Shown: positions 49,516-57,636 of the stretch, in pieces | Layout: each line of letters begins with the position of its first letter | How positions within the stretch are numbered: position 1 is the first letter of the stretch | Assembly (NCBI GenBank): GCA_014803435.1 | Contig: JACYFD010000006.1 | Span: 1 to 64,000, forward strand | Source: Cellulosimicrobium terreum | GTDB taxonomy: Bacteria > Actinomycetota > Actinomycetes > Actinomycetales > Cellulomonadaceae | Direction: 5' to 3' | Length of the DNA stretch: 64,000 nt | Position numbers and translations under genes: made by a program | Notes under the pieces: model-generated | What the model saw: the letters and a program-made list of their open reading frames with translations, nothing else | What the model was told of the DNA's origin: nothing | Databases searched by the model: none

Positions 49516-50568
49516 ATGACGCGCACCATTGATCTGGCAGTCGTGGCCGGCGACGGCATCGGGACCGAGGTCGTCGAGCAGGGCCTGGCCGTGCTCGAGG
49601 CCGCTGTCGCAGGCTCGGACGTGAAGGTCACCACGACGCCGTTCGACCTGGGTGCGCGCCGCTGGCACGCGACCGGCGAGACGCTGACGGACGCCGACCT
49701 CGAGGCGATCCGCGGTCACGACGCGATCCTGCTCGGCGCGATCGGCGACCCGAGCGTCCCGTCCGGCGTCCTGGAGCGCGGCCTGCTCCTCAAGCTCCGC
49801 TTCGCGCTCGACCACTACGTGAACCTGCGCCCGGGCAAGCTCTACCCGGGCGTCGCCTCGCCGCTCGCGAACCCCGGCGAGATCGACTTCGTGGTCGTCC
49901 GCGAAGGCACCGAGGGACCGTACGTCGGCAACGGTGGCGCCCTGCGCGTCGGCACGCCCCACGAGATCGCGACCGAGGTGTCCGTGAACACGGCGTTCGG
50001 CGTCGAGCGCGTCGTGCGTGACGCGTTCGCCCGTGCCCAGGCCCGCCCGCGCCAGCACCTCACGCTCGTCCACAAGCACAACGTCCTCGTGCACGCCGGC
50101 CACCTGTGGCGCCGCACGGTCGAGGCCGTCAACGTCGACTTCCCGGACGTGACCACCGACTACCTGCACGTGGACGCGGCGACGATCTTCCTCACGACGA
50201 ACCCCGCACGCTTCGACGTGATCGTCACGGACAACCTCTTCGGTGACATCCTCACCGACCAGGCCGCGGCCATCACCGGCGGCATCGGCCTCGCGGCCTC
50301 GGCCAACATCAACCCGGACCGCACGGCGCCGTCGATGTTCGAGCCCGTGCACGGTTCCGCACCCGACATCGCGGGCCAGGGCAAGGCGGACCCGACCGCC
50401 ACGGTGCTGTCGGTGGCGCTGCTCCTCGACCACCTCGGGCTCTCCGCCGAGGCCACGCGTGTCGAGGCCGCCGTCGCGGCCGACCTGCTCGAGCGCGGAG
50501 CCGAGCGCGGCCGAGTACGTTCGACGGCCGAGGTGGGCCGCGAGCTCGCCGCTCGCGTCGCCGGCTGA
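49516..50568 (+). CDS. leuB: 3-isopropylmalate dehydrogenase
   Basis: A 350-residue beta-decarboxylating dehydrogenase. Visible are [39 protein letters not shown] with substrate-binding Arg residues, [15 protein letters not shown], and [30 protein letters not shown] carrying the metal-binding Asp pair. The NAD-binding loop is [22 protein letters not shown]. It serves leucine synthesis, and since cimA is nearby it probably also acts on 3-methylmalate in the citramalate route. leuCD are not in the window. Confidence 0.95.
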   Translation: MTRTIDLAVVAGDGIGTEVVEQGLAVLEAAVAGSDVKVTTTPFDLGARRWHATGETLTDADLEAIRGHDAILLGAIGDPSVPSGVLERGLLLKLRFALDHYVNLRPGKLYPGVASPLANPGEIDFVVVREGTEGPYVGNGGALRVGTPHEIATEVSVNTAFGVERVVRDAFARAQARPRQHLTLVHKHNVLVHAGHLWRRTVEAVNVDFPDVTTDYLHVDAATIFLTTNPARFDVIVTDNLFGDILTDQAAAITGGIGLAASANINPDRTAPSMFEPVHGSAPDIAGQGKADPTATVLSVALLLDHLGLSAEATRVEAAVAADLLERGAERGRVRSTAEVGRELAARVAG

Positions 50569-50777
50569 CCCTCGCCCGGTGCTCCGGCACCGGCAGGGCC
50601 GCAGCCTCGCACCTCGGTCGTCCCGCCCCAGGTCCGGAATCCCCCCGTTCCGGCCCGGTGGCACCCACCGACCCGCCCTCCGGGCCGTCGTCGTCGTACC
50701 CGTGCGACGTCGTCGTCCCGCGAGAGTCGTGGAAAACTAGGCGGAGAGCACCGGGTCACCAGGTGAAAGGCCACACA

Positions 50778-51914
50778 ATGAGCACCCCGCTTGCAGCGCA
50801 GCACGTGCCGTCCACCGCGGACGACGACCTCATCGCCCTGTTCGACGTCCGTCGCAGCGACTCCCCGATCCCGGCGGCCGAGCGCGAGGCGGCGCTCGCC
50901 GCGCCGAAGTTCGGCACCGTCTTCACGGACCACATGGCGCGCATCAGCTGGAACGCGACCGATGGGTGGATCGACCGTCGCATCGAGAAGTACGGCCCGC
51001 TGCAGCTCGACCCGGCCACCGCCGTCCTGCACTACGCGCAGGAGATCTTCGAGGGGATGAAGGCCTACCGTCACGACGACGGCACGGTCTGGACGTTCCG
51101 CCCCGACGCGAACGCGGCCCGGTTCGCCCGCTCGGCCCACCGGCTCGCACTGCCGGCGCTCGCGGTCGACGACTTCCTCGGGTCGATCACGGCGCTCGTG
51201 CGCACCGACGTCGACTGGGTGCCCACGGGCGAGGAAGCGAGCCTCTACCTGCGGCCGTTCATGTACGCCTCCGAGGCGTTCCTGGGCGTGCGCCCCTCGG
51301 CCGAGGCCGAGTACCTCGTCATCGCGTCCCCCGTCGGTCCGTACTTCTCCGGCGGCGTCCAGCCCGTCTCGATCTGGGTGGACCGCGAGTACAGCCGCGC
51401 AGGTGCCGGCGGCACGGGAGCCGCCAAGTGCGGAGGGAACTACGCCTCGAGCCTGCTGCCCCAGGTCGTCGCCCAGCAGAACGGCTGCGAGCAGGTCTGC
51501 TTCCTCGACTCCGGCACGCAGACATTCCTGGAGGAGCTCGGCGGCATGAACGTGTTCGTCGTGCGCGCCGACGGGTCGGTCGAGACGCCGGAGCTCTCCG
51601 GCTCGATCCTCGAGGGGGTCACGCGCTCGTCGATCATCCAGCTCCTCGGCGACCGCGGGCACGACGTGGTCGAGCGTCGCATCCCCCTGACCGAGCTGCT
51701 CGCCGGGATCGCGGACGGGTCGGTGACCGAGGTGTTCGCGTGCGGGACCGCCGCCGTCATCACGCCGATCGGGCGCCTCGCCGGCTCCGACTTCGACCAC
51801 ACCATCGCCGACGGCGGAGCGGGGGAGCTCACCATGGCGATCCGCACCGAGCTCACCGACATCCAGACCGGCCGCGCTGCGGACCGGCACGGCTGGCTGC
51901 GTCGCCTCGCCTGA
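50778..51914 (+). CDS. ilvE: branched-chain amino acid aminotransferase
   Basis: A 378-residue class IV PLP aminotransferase. The sequence around SRAGAGGTGAAKCGGNYASSLLPQ holds the PLP-binding Lys, and LHYAQEIFEGMKAYRHDDG and CFLDSGTQTFLEELGGMNVFVV are typical BCAT segments. It transfers the amino group in the last step of Val, Leu and Ile synthesis. The start at 50778 follows AGGTGAAAGG; upstream frame to 50658 lacks support. The 209-nt gap from leuB contains a small CGGTGC/GCACCG hairpin near 50579 but no clear leader peptide. Confidence 0.95.
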   Translation: MSTPLAAQHVPSTADDDLIALFDVRRSDSPIPAAEREAALAAPKFGTVFTDHMARISWNATDGWIDRRIEKYGPLQLDPATAVLHYAQEIFEGMKAYRHDDGTVWTFRPDANAARFARSAHRLALPALAVDDFLGSITALVRTDVDWVPTGEEASLYLRPFMYASEAFLGVRPSAEAEYLVIASPVGPYFSGGVQPVSIWVDREYSRAGAGGTGAAKCGGNYASSLLPQVVAQQNGCEQVCFLDSGTQTFLEELGGMNVFVVRADGSVETPELSGSILEGVTRSSIIQLLGDRGHDVVERRIPLTELLAGIADGSVTEVFACGTAAVITPIGRLAGSDFDHTIADGGAGELTMAIRTELTDIQTGRAADRHGWLRRLA

Positions 51915-51960
51915 CCGGCCGGCGTCGCGCGGCGATGCGGGATCGGGTTCCGTCGACCCG

Positions 51961-52536
51961 TCAGGCAGGTGCCCGCACGATGGTGCGCCCGGCCACCCCG
52001 GCGAGGAGCGACCACACGGCGATCCCGATGAGCAGGTTGATGAGCCCGGAGAGGGCTGCCGCCTGGGTGTCGGTCGACCACGCGAACGGCAGCACCGCGA
52101 TGACGACGATGAGCAGCGCCATGATCCAGCCGAAGAACGCGCGCGGCCGGGGCGTGCTGAGGATGAGTCCGTGCAGGAGGGCCGCCGCGAGCAGCGCGAG
52201 GATCGCTCCGTCGATCGCCCACGCCGCCTGCCGCGAGTCGATCCCGAAGATGTCGGGCGGCGGGACGAGCTCGATCGCGAAGATCCGCTCGAACACGATG
52301 ACCCCGATCAGGCCGATCAGCGCTGCGACGACAGCCGTGGCCGCGGCACCGGCCCAGAACCGTCCCGCCTCGACGGCGAGGCGCGGGTCCGCGGGGCTGA
52401 CGGGCCGCTGCGGCTCGGGGAACGTCGCCTGGGGGTCGTGCGTGGGCTGGATGGCAGGCGGCTGTACCGGCGGTTGCCCGTACCGCCGTGGCTCGGGGCG
52501 CTGCGGGTCGTACCCTCCGGGGTTCGGGTCGCTCAT
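51961..52536 (-). CDS. small membrane protein, DUF6069-like
   Basis: A 191-residue protein: a Pro/Gln-rich cytoplasmic tail of about 60 residues (PNPGGYDPQRPEPRRYGQPP and onward) and four transmembrane helices (AGAAATAVVAALIGLIGVIVF, AIDGAILALLAAALLHGLIL, FFGWIMALLIVVIAVLPFAW, LINLLIGIAVWSLLAGVAG). The size and helix pattern recall the actinobacterial DUF6069 family. The ATG at 52536 follows AGGAGTGACG; the frame extends upstream to 52647 without support. No function can be assigned. Confidence 0.7.
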   Translation of the reverse strand: MSDPNPGGYDPQRPEPRRYGQPPVQPPAIQPTHDPQATFPEPQRPVSPADPRLAVEAGRFWAGAAATAVVAALIGLIGVIVFERIFAIELVPPPDIFGIDSRQAAWAIDGAILALLAAALLHGLILSTPRPRAFFGWIMALLIVVIAVLPFAWSTDTQAAALSGLINLLIGIAVWSLLAGVAGRTIVRAPA

Positions 52537-52640
52537 CGTCACTCCTCGGTCGTCCGGTCGACGTCCTCGGGCGGGCCTGCGGCCGCCCATGAGACGGACG
52601 TCCTGTCCATCCTGTCGGAACGTGTGGCACCATGTGCTCT

Positions 52641-52676
52641 GTGACACACCTCGCCTCCCAGCTCATTATCGAGTAG
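52641..52676 (+). CDS. cimA leader peptide
   Basis: A GTG frame encodes MTHLASQLIIE and stops at TAG, with Leu at 4 and 8 and Ile-Ile at 9-10 just before the stop. It precedes a 12-bp hairpin and a T-tract terminator in front of cimA, so it looks like the sensor of a ribosome-dependent attenuator answering to Leu and Ile. CACCAT lies 7 nt before the GTG, compatible with a leaderless leader transcript. Confidence 0.75.
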   Translation: MTHLASQLIIE

Positions 52677-52735
52677 CGCGTCCGGACGCACCGACCGGAC
52701 GCGCTAGACCTCCCGCACCCTCGGGGGGTCTTTTT
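52674..52735 (+). promoter_or_regulatory. cimA transcription attenuator
   Basis: Hairpin 1 is a perfect 12-bp stem (52674-52685 with 52695-52706) that includes the TAG stop of the leader peptide. Hairpin 2 follows at once: GACCTCCCG (52707-52715) pairs with CGGGGGGTC (52722-52730) with one U-G pair, and five T follow at 52731-52735. The order peptide, hairpin, terminator, then cimA 157 nt later mirrors the ilvB leader. The interval 52736-52891 shows nothing else that I can name. Confidence 0.8.
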
Positions 52736-52891
52736 GTTGCCGGGCCCACCCCCGCTCGGCGACCCGGACGCCGGGCCCTACGCCTCACGAGGGCTCAGAC
52801 CCGGCATCCTGGGGAGCGTCGTCGTCGCTCGCACGACGCACGGCCAGGCACCCATCGCAGCACCACCCGACGAACGGCAGGACGAAGCACC

Positions 52892-54550
52892 ATGACCTCG
52901 GTGACGAACCCCGTGACCGGCCCTCGCAGCCCGCTGGTCTTCCACGTCTACGACACGACCCTGCGCGACGGTGCGCAGCAGGAGGGCATGAACCTCTCCG
53001 TCGCCGACAAGCTGGCCATCGCGCCGCTGCTCGACGACCTGGGCGTCGGGTTCATCGAGGGCGGTTGGCCCGGTGCCGTGCCCAAGGACACCGAGTTCTT
53101 CCGGCGCGCCGCGAAGGAGCTCGACCTCAAGAACGCGGTGCTCGCCGCGTTCGGTGCGACACGCAAGGCGGGCCTGCGCGCGTGGGACGACCCGCAGGTG
53201 CGTGCCCTGGTCGACTCCGAGGCCCCGGTCGTCACGCTGGTCGCCAAGTCGGACGTGCGCCACGTCGAGCGTGCGCTGCGCACGACGCCCGACGAAGGGC
53301 TCGCGATGATCACCGACACGGTGGCGTTCCTCGCGGGCGAGGGGCGCCGCGTCGTCCTCGACGCCGAGCACTTCTTCGACGGCTACCGGCACGACCCGGC
53401 GTTCACCCGGGCCGCCGTGCAGGCAGCGTTCGAGGCGGGTGCCGAGGTCGTGGCGCTGTGCGACACGAACGGCGGGATGCTCCCGACCTGGGTGGGCGAG
53501 ATCGTCGCCGAGCTGCGCGACGCCGTCGGGCTCGCGCACGGTCGGGACGCGCACCCGGGGGACCGCCTGCTCGGGATGCACGCCCACAACGACTCGGGCT
53601 GCGCCGTCGGGAACACGCTCGCCGCCGTCGAGGCCGGCGCGGCGCACGTGCAGGGAACCGTCAACGGGTACGGCGAGCGGACGGGCAACGTCGACCTGCT
53701 GACGGTCGTCGCGAACCTCCAGCTGAAGCACGGGCTGCGCACCCTCGCAGGCGACGGGCTCCAGGACGCGACCCGCATCGCGCACGCGGTCTCCGAGATC
53801 ACGAACATCTCCCCGTACGCGCGTCAGCCGTACGTCGGGGCGAGCGCGTTCGCGCACAAGGCCGGCCTGCACGCGAGCGCGATCAAGGTCGACCCGGACC
53901 TCTACCAGCACATCGACCCGACCGTCGTCGGGAACGACATCCGCATGCTCGTCTCCGACATGGCCGGGCGCGCGTCGATCGAGCTCAAGGGCCGCGAGCT
54001 CGGGTTCGACCTGTCGGGCCAGGGCGAGCTGCTCACCCGCGTGACGAACCGGGTCAAGGACGACGAGGCGAACGGGTACACGTACGAGGCGGCCGACGCG
54101 TCGTTCGAGCTGCTGCTCCGCGAGGAGCTCACCGGCGAGCGGCCGCCGTACTTCAAGGTCGAGAGCTGGCGCACGATCGTCGAGCGCGCCGGGTCGCGCG
54201 GCACGGAGGCCACGGCCGAGGCGACCGTGAAGCTCCGCGCCCGCGGCGAGCGCATCGTCTCCACCGGCGAGGGCAACGGCCCGGTCAACGCCCTCGACCA
54301 CGCCCTGCGGCTCGCGCTCACCCGGGTGTACCCGGAGATCGAGGCCTTCGAGCTCATCGACTTCAAGGTCCGCATCCTCGACACCGAGCAGGGCACCGAC
54401 GCGATCACCCGCGTGCTCATCGAGACGACGGACGGGTCGACGTCCTGGTCGACCGTCGGCGTCGGCCCGAACCTCATCGAGGCGGCGTGGGAGGCGCTCA
54501 CCGACTCCGCGATCTTCGGTCTCATCCACGCGGGCGTCGATCCCCGCTGA
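52892..54550 (+). CDS. cimA: (R)-citramalate synthase
   Basis: A 552-residue enzyme of the LeuA/CimA family. VYDTTLRDGAQQEGMNLSVADK and GVGFIEGGWPGAVPKDTEFF are characteristic of citramalate synthase (the EGGWPG segment) rather than LeuA; GMHAHNDSGCAVGNTLAAVEAGAAHVQGTVNGYGERTGN holds the metal-binding His pair. A C-terminal LeuA-type allosteric domain begins near residue 400. It condenses pyruvate and acetyl-CoA to citramalate, giving 2-ketobutyrate for isoleucine without threonine deaminase. It sits behind an attenuator and is followed by repeat element copy B. Confidence 0.88.
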   Translation: MTSVTNPVTGPRSPLVFHVYDTTLRDGAQQEGMNLSVADKLAIAPLLDDLGVGFIEGGWPGAVPKDTEFFRRAAKELDLKNAVLAAFGATRKAGLRAWDDPQVRALVDSEAPVVTLVAKSDVRHVERALRTTPDEGLAMITDTVAFLAGEGRRVVLDAEHFFDGYRHDPAFTRAAVQAAFEAGAEVVALCDTNGGMLPTWVGEIVAELRDAVGLAHGRDAHPGDRLLGMHAHNDSGCAVGNTLAAVEAGAAHVQGTVNGYGERTGNVDLLTVVANLQLKHGLRTLAGDGLQDATRIAHAVSEITNISPYARQPYVGASAFAHKAGLHASAIKVDPDLYQHIDPTVVGNDIRMLVSDMAGRASIELKGRELGFDLSGQGELLTRVTNRVKDDEANGYTYEAADASFELLLREELTGERPPYFKVESWRTIVERAGSRGTEATAEATVKLRARGERIVSTGEGNGPVNALDHALRLALTRVYPEIEAFELIDFKVRILDTEQGTDAITRVLIETTDGSTSWSTVGVGPNLIEAAWEALTDSAIFGLIHAGVDPR

Positions 54551-54585
54551 CGGCGTTGCGGGCGGGCCTCTGTTGCCGGGCCTCT

Positions 54586-54672
54586 GCGGGCGGTGTCGCG
54601 GGTCTTCCATCCGCGGTCCCCGTTCCTCGGACCGCTCCCGCCAGACCCGCCACGACCCGCGACCCCGCCCGC
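54586..54672. repeat. structured repeat element, copy B
   Basis: Outer arms 54586-54604 and 54654-54672 pair over 19 bp with one mismatch. Inside are TTCCATCC (54605-54612), an inner hairpin (GCGGTCC 54613-54619 with GGACCGC 54629-54635, 9-nt loop) and TCCCGCCAGACCCGCCAC (54636-54653). The unpaired segments match copy A at 23946-24038 nearly exactly, while the inner stem has changed on both sides and still pairs. It begins 35 nt after the cimA stop. Confidence 0.8.
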
Positions 54673-54724
54673 TCCGGCCCACCCGCCCGGCCCGACGGCG
54701 GCCCCTGGGGCCCGCCGTCGGGCT

Positions 54725-54730
54725 TAGGCT
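54725..54730 (+). promoter_or_regulatory. -10 element of lplA, leaderless
   Basis: TAGGCT ends 6 nt before the GTG at 54737; the gap GGGCGG touches the start codon, so it is unlikely to serve as a ribosome site. Confidence 0.55.
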
Positions 54731-54736
54731 GGGCGG

Positions 54737-55786
54737 GTGCGTGGTGAGTACAAGGTTCCCGGTGGCAAGCTCGTGGCGGTCGACGTCGAGGTGGAGGACG
54801 GCAGGCTCGCCCGTGTCGCGGTGAGCGGGGACTTCTTCCTCGAGCCCGACGACGCGCTCGAGGACATCGACGGCGCGCTGACCGGGATGCCGGAGACGGC
54901 GAACGTCGCGCAGCTCGCGAGCGCGGTCCAGGGCGCCCTGGACGACGACGTGACGATGATCGGGTTCTCGCCCGACGCCGTGGCGATCGCGGTCCGCCGC
55001 GCGCTGGGTCACGCGACGGGCTGGCACGACCACGAGTTCGAGGTGATCCATGAGGGTCCCGAGGACCCGGCGATGCACCTCGCGCTCGACCAGGTCCTGA
55101 CCGAGGAGCTCGACGCGGGACGACGCGGCCCGACCCTGCGCATCTGGGAGTGGGCGTCGCCCGCGGTGATCATCGGGTCGTTCCAGTCGCTGCGCAACGA
55201 GGTCGACCTCGAGGGCGCGGAGCGGCACGGTGTGACGGTGGTCCGCCGGATCTCGGGCGGCGGCGCGATGTTCGTCGAGCCAGGCAACACGATCACGTAC
55301 TCCCTCTACGTGCCCGCGTCCCTCGTCGAAGGGCTGAGCTTCGAGCGGTCGTACGCGTTCCTCGACGACTGGGTGCTGGGCGCGCTCGCCGACCTCGGCG
55401 TCCAGGCGACGTACAAGCCGCTCAACGACATCGCGTCGCCCGCGGGCAAGATCGCGGGGGCGGCCCAGAAGCGCCTGCGCGGGGGAGCGGTGCTCCACCA
55501 CGTGACGATGGCCTACGACATCGACGCGGACAAGATGACCGAGGTGCTGCGCATCGGCCGGGAGAAGCTCTCGGACAAGGGCACGAAGAGCGCGAACAAG
55601 CGCGTCGACCCGGTGCGCTCGCAGACCGGGATGGCGCGCGAGGACGTCATCGAGGCGTTCACGGCGCACTTCCGCGCGCGCTACCGGACCGTCGACGGCG
55701 CGGTCACGCCGGACGAGCGGGCCCAGGCCGCCGAGCTCGCGCGGACCAAGTTCTCGACGCCGGAGTGGACCGCGCGCGTCCCCTGA
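54737..55786 (+). CDS. lplA: lipoate-protein ligase A, accessory domain first
   Basis: A 349-residue protein whose domain order is reversed relative to E. coli LplA: residues about 1-95 (GEYKVPGGKLVAVDVEVEDGRL) form the accessory LplA-C-like domain, and the BPL/LPL catalytic domain follows, with ALDQVLTEEL, RIWEWASPAVIIGSFQS, VVRRISGGGAMFVEPGNTITYS (lipoyl-AMP loop) and the catalytic Lys in ASPAGKIAGAAQKR. It attaches lipoate to E2 and H proteins. Its end is 1 nt from the convergent PLP-protein gene. Confidence 0.88.
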   Translation: MRGEYKVPGGKLVAVDVEVEDGRLARVAVSGDFFLEPDDALEDIDGALTGMPETANVAQLASAVQGALDDDVTMIGFSPDAVAIAVRRALGHATGWHDHEFEVIHEGPEDPAMHLALDQVLTEELDAGRRGPTLRIWEWASPAVIIGSFQSLRNEVDLEGAERHGVTVVRRISGGGAMFVEPGNTITYSLYVPASLVEGLSFERSYAFLDDWVLGALADLGVQATYKPLNDIASPAGKIAGAAQKRLRGGAVLHHVTMAYDIDADKMTEVLRIGREKLSDKGTKSANKRVDPVRSQTGMAREDVIEAFTAHFRARYRTVDGAVTPDERAQAAELARTKFSTPEWTARVP

Positions 55787-55787
55787 G

Positions 55788-56537
55788 TCAGCCCTGAGGC
55801 GGTCGCGGCCCGAAGACGGCGGTCCCGACGCGCACGATCGTGGCGCCCTCGGCGACCGCGAGCTCGAGGTCGCCGCTCATGCCCATCGACAGCTCGCGCG
55901 CGTCGCGCGTCAGCGGGTCCCCGGACTGCACGACGGCGTCGCGGACCTCGCGCAGCCGCGCGAACCCGGCCCGGACCTCGGCCTCGTCGGTCGAGCGGGC
56001 CCCGATCGTCATGAAGCCCGTCAGCCGCAGCCCGGGCAGGGCTGCCACGTCCCGGGCGAGGGACGGTGCGTCGTCGGGTACCACGCCGGACTTGGCAGCC
56101 TCGCCCGAGACGTTGACCTGGACCATCACGTCGAGCGACACCCCGTCCCGCACGCAGCGCGCCGAGAGGGCGTCGGCGAGGTCTGCCGAGTCGACGGTCT
56201 GCACGGTGGACGCCGTGGTGAGGACCTGGTTGATCTTGTTGCGCTGCAGGTGACCGATCATGTGCACGGTGACGGCGCCCGACGCGACGAGGTCGGCGAG
56301 GTCGGGCGCCTTCGCGACCAGTTCCTGCACGCGGTTCTCCCCGACCAGCTCGACCCCGGCATCGACGACGGCGCGCACGGACTCGGCAGGCTGCGTCTTG
56401 GTCGCGACCAGCAGCCGCACGTCGGAGGGGTCTCGCCCCGCGGCCCGGGCAGCGGCGTCGACGCGGTCCCGCACGGCGCGGACGTTGGCACGCAGGCTCG
56501 CGACCGGCGCGGTCGCGTCGGGGGAGGGGGCGGGCAT
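55788..56537 (-). CDS. PLP homeostasis protein (YggS/PROSC family)
   Basis: A 249-residue single-domain alanine-racemase-like TIM barrel that binds PLP and helps keep free PLP and amino/keto acid pools in balance. The PLP Lys is in RLLVATKTQP, and GENRVQELVAK, VHMIGHLQRNKI, MVQVNVSGEAAKSGV and ELSMGMSGDLELAVAEGATIVRVGTAVFG are typical. ATG at 56537 stands 6 nt after TAGACT (complement of 56544-56549), so a leaderless mRNA is likely. Loss of this family often disturbs Val/Ile metabolism in E. coli, which fits the BCAA neighbourhood only loosely. Confidence 0.93.
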   Translation of the reverse strand: MPAPSPDATAPVASLRANVRAVRDRVDAAARAAGRDPSDVRLLVATKTQPAESVRAVVDAGVELVGENRVQELVAKAPDLADLVASGAVTVHMIGHLQRNKINQVLTTASTVQTVDSADLADALSARCVRDGVSLDVMVQVNVSGEAAKSGVVPDDAPSLARDVAALPGLRLTGFMTIGARSTDEAEVRAGFARLREVRDAVVQSGDPLTRDARELSMGMSGDLELAVAEGATIVRVGTAVFGPRPPQG

Positions 56538-56650
56538 GCGGCCAGTCTAGGTCGCGCGCCCTGCGTGCCACGCGTGGCCGACGGGCAGTCAGGGGCGCGT
56601 CAGGGGGTTCCCCGATCCCGCGGGAGCCACGGACGGGGGATCATGGGACG

Positions 56651-57055
56651 GTGAAGACGCTGCTCAACATCATCTGGCTCGTGTTCGCGGGCTTCTGGCT
56701 CGCGCTCGGCTACGTCGCGGCGGGCATCGTCTGCTGCGTGCTCATCGTCACCATCCCGTTCGGCATCGCGTCGTTCCGTATCGCCGGGTACGCGCTGTGG
56801 CCTTTCGGGCGGACGGTCGTGGACAAGCCGCGGTCGGGTGCCTGGTCGACGATCGGGAACGTCATCTGGGTGGTCGTCGCCGGGATCTGGCTCGCGATCG
56901 GTCACGTGGTCACCGCGATCCCGCTGTTCGTCTCGATCATCGGCATCCCGTTGGGGATCGCGAACCTCAAGATGATCCCGATCTCGCTGCTGCCCCTCGG
57001 CAAGGACATCGTCCCGACGGATGCGCCCTACACGGCCTACGAGCAGCCGAGGTAG
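56651..57055 (+). CDS. yccF: YccF-domain inner membrane protein
   Basis: A 134-residue protein built of two similar halves, each with a LLNIIWLVFAGFWLALG or IGNVIWVVVAGIWLAIG helix, then VTIPFGIASFRIAGYALWPFG or IGIPLGIANLKMIPISLLPLGK. This internal repeat is the YccF (DUF307) pattern. It is a small membrane protein with no defined role. GTG start with GATCAT 6 nt upstream. It converges on ybaK across a hairpin. Confidence 0.9.
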   Translation: MKTLLNIIWLVFAGFWLALGYVAAGIVCCVLIVTIPFGIASFRIAGYALWPFGRTVVDKPRSGAWSTIGNVIWVVVAGIWLAIGHVVTAIPLFVSIIGIPLGIANLKMIPISLLPLGKDIVPTDAPYTAYEQPR

Positions 57056-57086
57056 CACCCCGGTCTCGCGAGCACCGGGGTACTAC
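57052..57086. terminator. bidirectional terminator between yccF and ybaK
   Basis: ACCCCGGT (57057-57064) pairs with ACCGGGGT (57074-57081), extended by GTAG/CTAC at 57052-57055 and 57083-57086. It overlaps the last codons of both convergent genes. Confidence 0.7.
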
Positions 57087-57583
57087 CTCGCAAGGGGGGC
57101 GGTGGTCGCGCCCGTGAGGCGGACGAGGTCCGACGGGGCGAGTCCGACGTCGAGGCCGCGCCGCCCGCCGGAGACGTACACGACGTCGAACCCGAGGGCG
57201 CTCTCGTCGAGCACGGTCCGGTGTCGCTGCTTCTGGCCGAGCGGGGAGATGCCGCCGACGACGTAGCCGGTCGCCCGCTCGGCCGCCGCGGGCTCGGCCA
57301 TGGTCGCCTTCTTGCCGCCCGCCGCTCTCGCGAGCGCCTTGAGGTCGAGCTGTCGGTCGACGGGCACGATCCCGACGACGAGCGGGCCGCCGTCGACCAC
57401 CGCGAGGAGCGTCTTGAGGACCCGCTCCGCCGGGACGCCGATCGCCGCCGCGGCCTCCAGGCCGTAGCTCAGGTCGCTCGTGGGGTCGTGCTCGTACGGG
57501 TGCAGCGTGTGCGCGACCCCCTCGCGCTCGAGGAGCACGACGGCGGGCGTACCGGCGTGGGACGACGTCGACTTCTTGGCCAC
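57083..57583 (-). CDS. ybaK: Cys-tRNA(Pro)/Cys-tRNA(Cys) deacylase YbaK-like
   Basis: A 166-residue YbaK/EbsC-type protein that hydrolyses mischarged Cys-tRNA(Pro). TLHPYEHDPTSDLSYGLEAAAAIGVPAERVLKTLLAVVDG leads to the catalytic Lys in KTLL, followed by GGKKATMAEPAAAERATGYVVGGISPLGQKQR, the conserved GGxSPxG region. GTG at 57583 is chosen because CAGAAT lies 6 nt upstream on the minus strand and the family length fits; the upstream frame is low-complexity shadow. Confidence 0.92.
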   Translation of the reverse strand: MAKKSTSSHAGTPAVVLLEREGVAHTLHPYEHDPTSDLSYGLEAAAAIGVPAERVLKTLLAVVDGGPLVVGIVPVDRQLDLKALARAAGGKKATMAEPAAAERATGYVVGGISPLGQKQRHRTVLDESALGFDVVYVSGGRRGLDVGLAPSDLVRLTGATTAPLAR

Positions 57584-57589
57584 GACATG

Positions 57590-57629
57590 ATTCTGCCCCA
57601 GCACGCGTGTGGGCGGGGCGGCGTAGCGT
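57590..57629. promoter_or_regulatory. divergent leaderless promoters of ybaK and a GNAT gene
   Basis: On the minus strand CAGAAT (complement of 57590-57595) is 6 nt from the ybaK GTG. On the plus strand TAGCGT (57624-57629) is 7 nt from the GTG at 57637. The two face away from each other across about 30 bp. Confidence 0.55.
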
Positions 57630-57636
57630 CGGATGG

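Noticed and set aside
52778-55669. 963-codon open frame on the minus strand through cimA and lplA
   Set aside because: Same explanation as other antisense frames; it contradicts cimA, its attenuator and repeat copy B.
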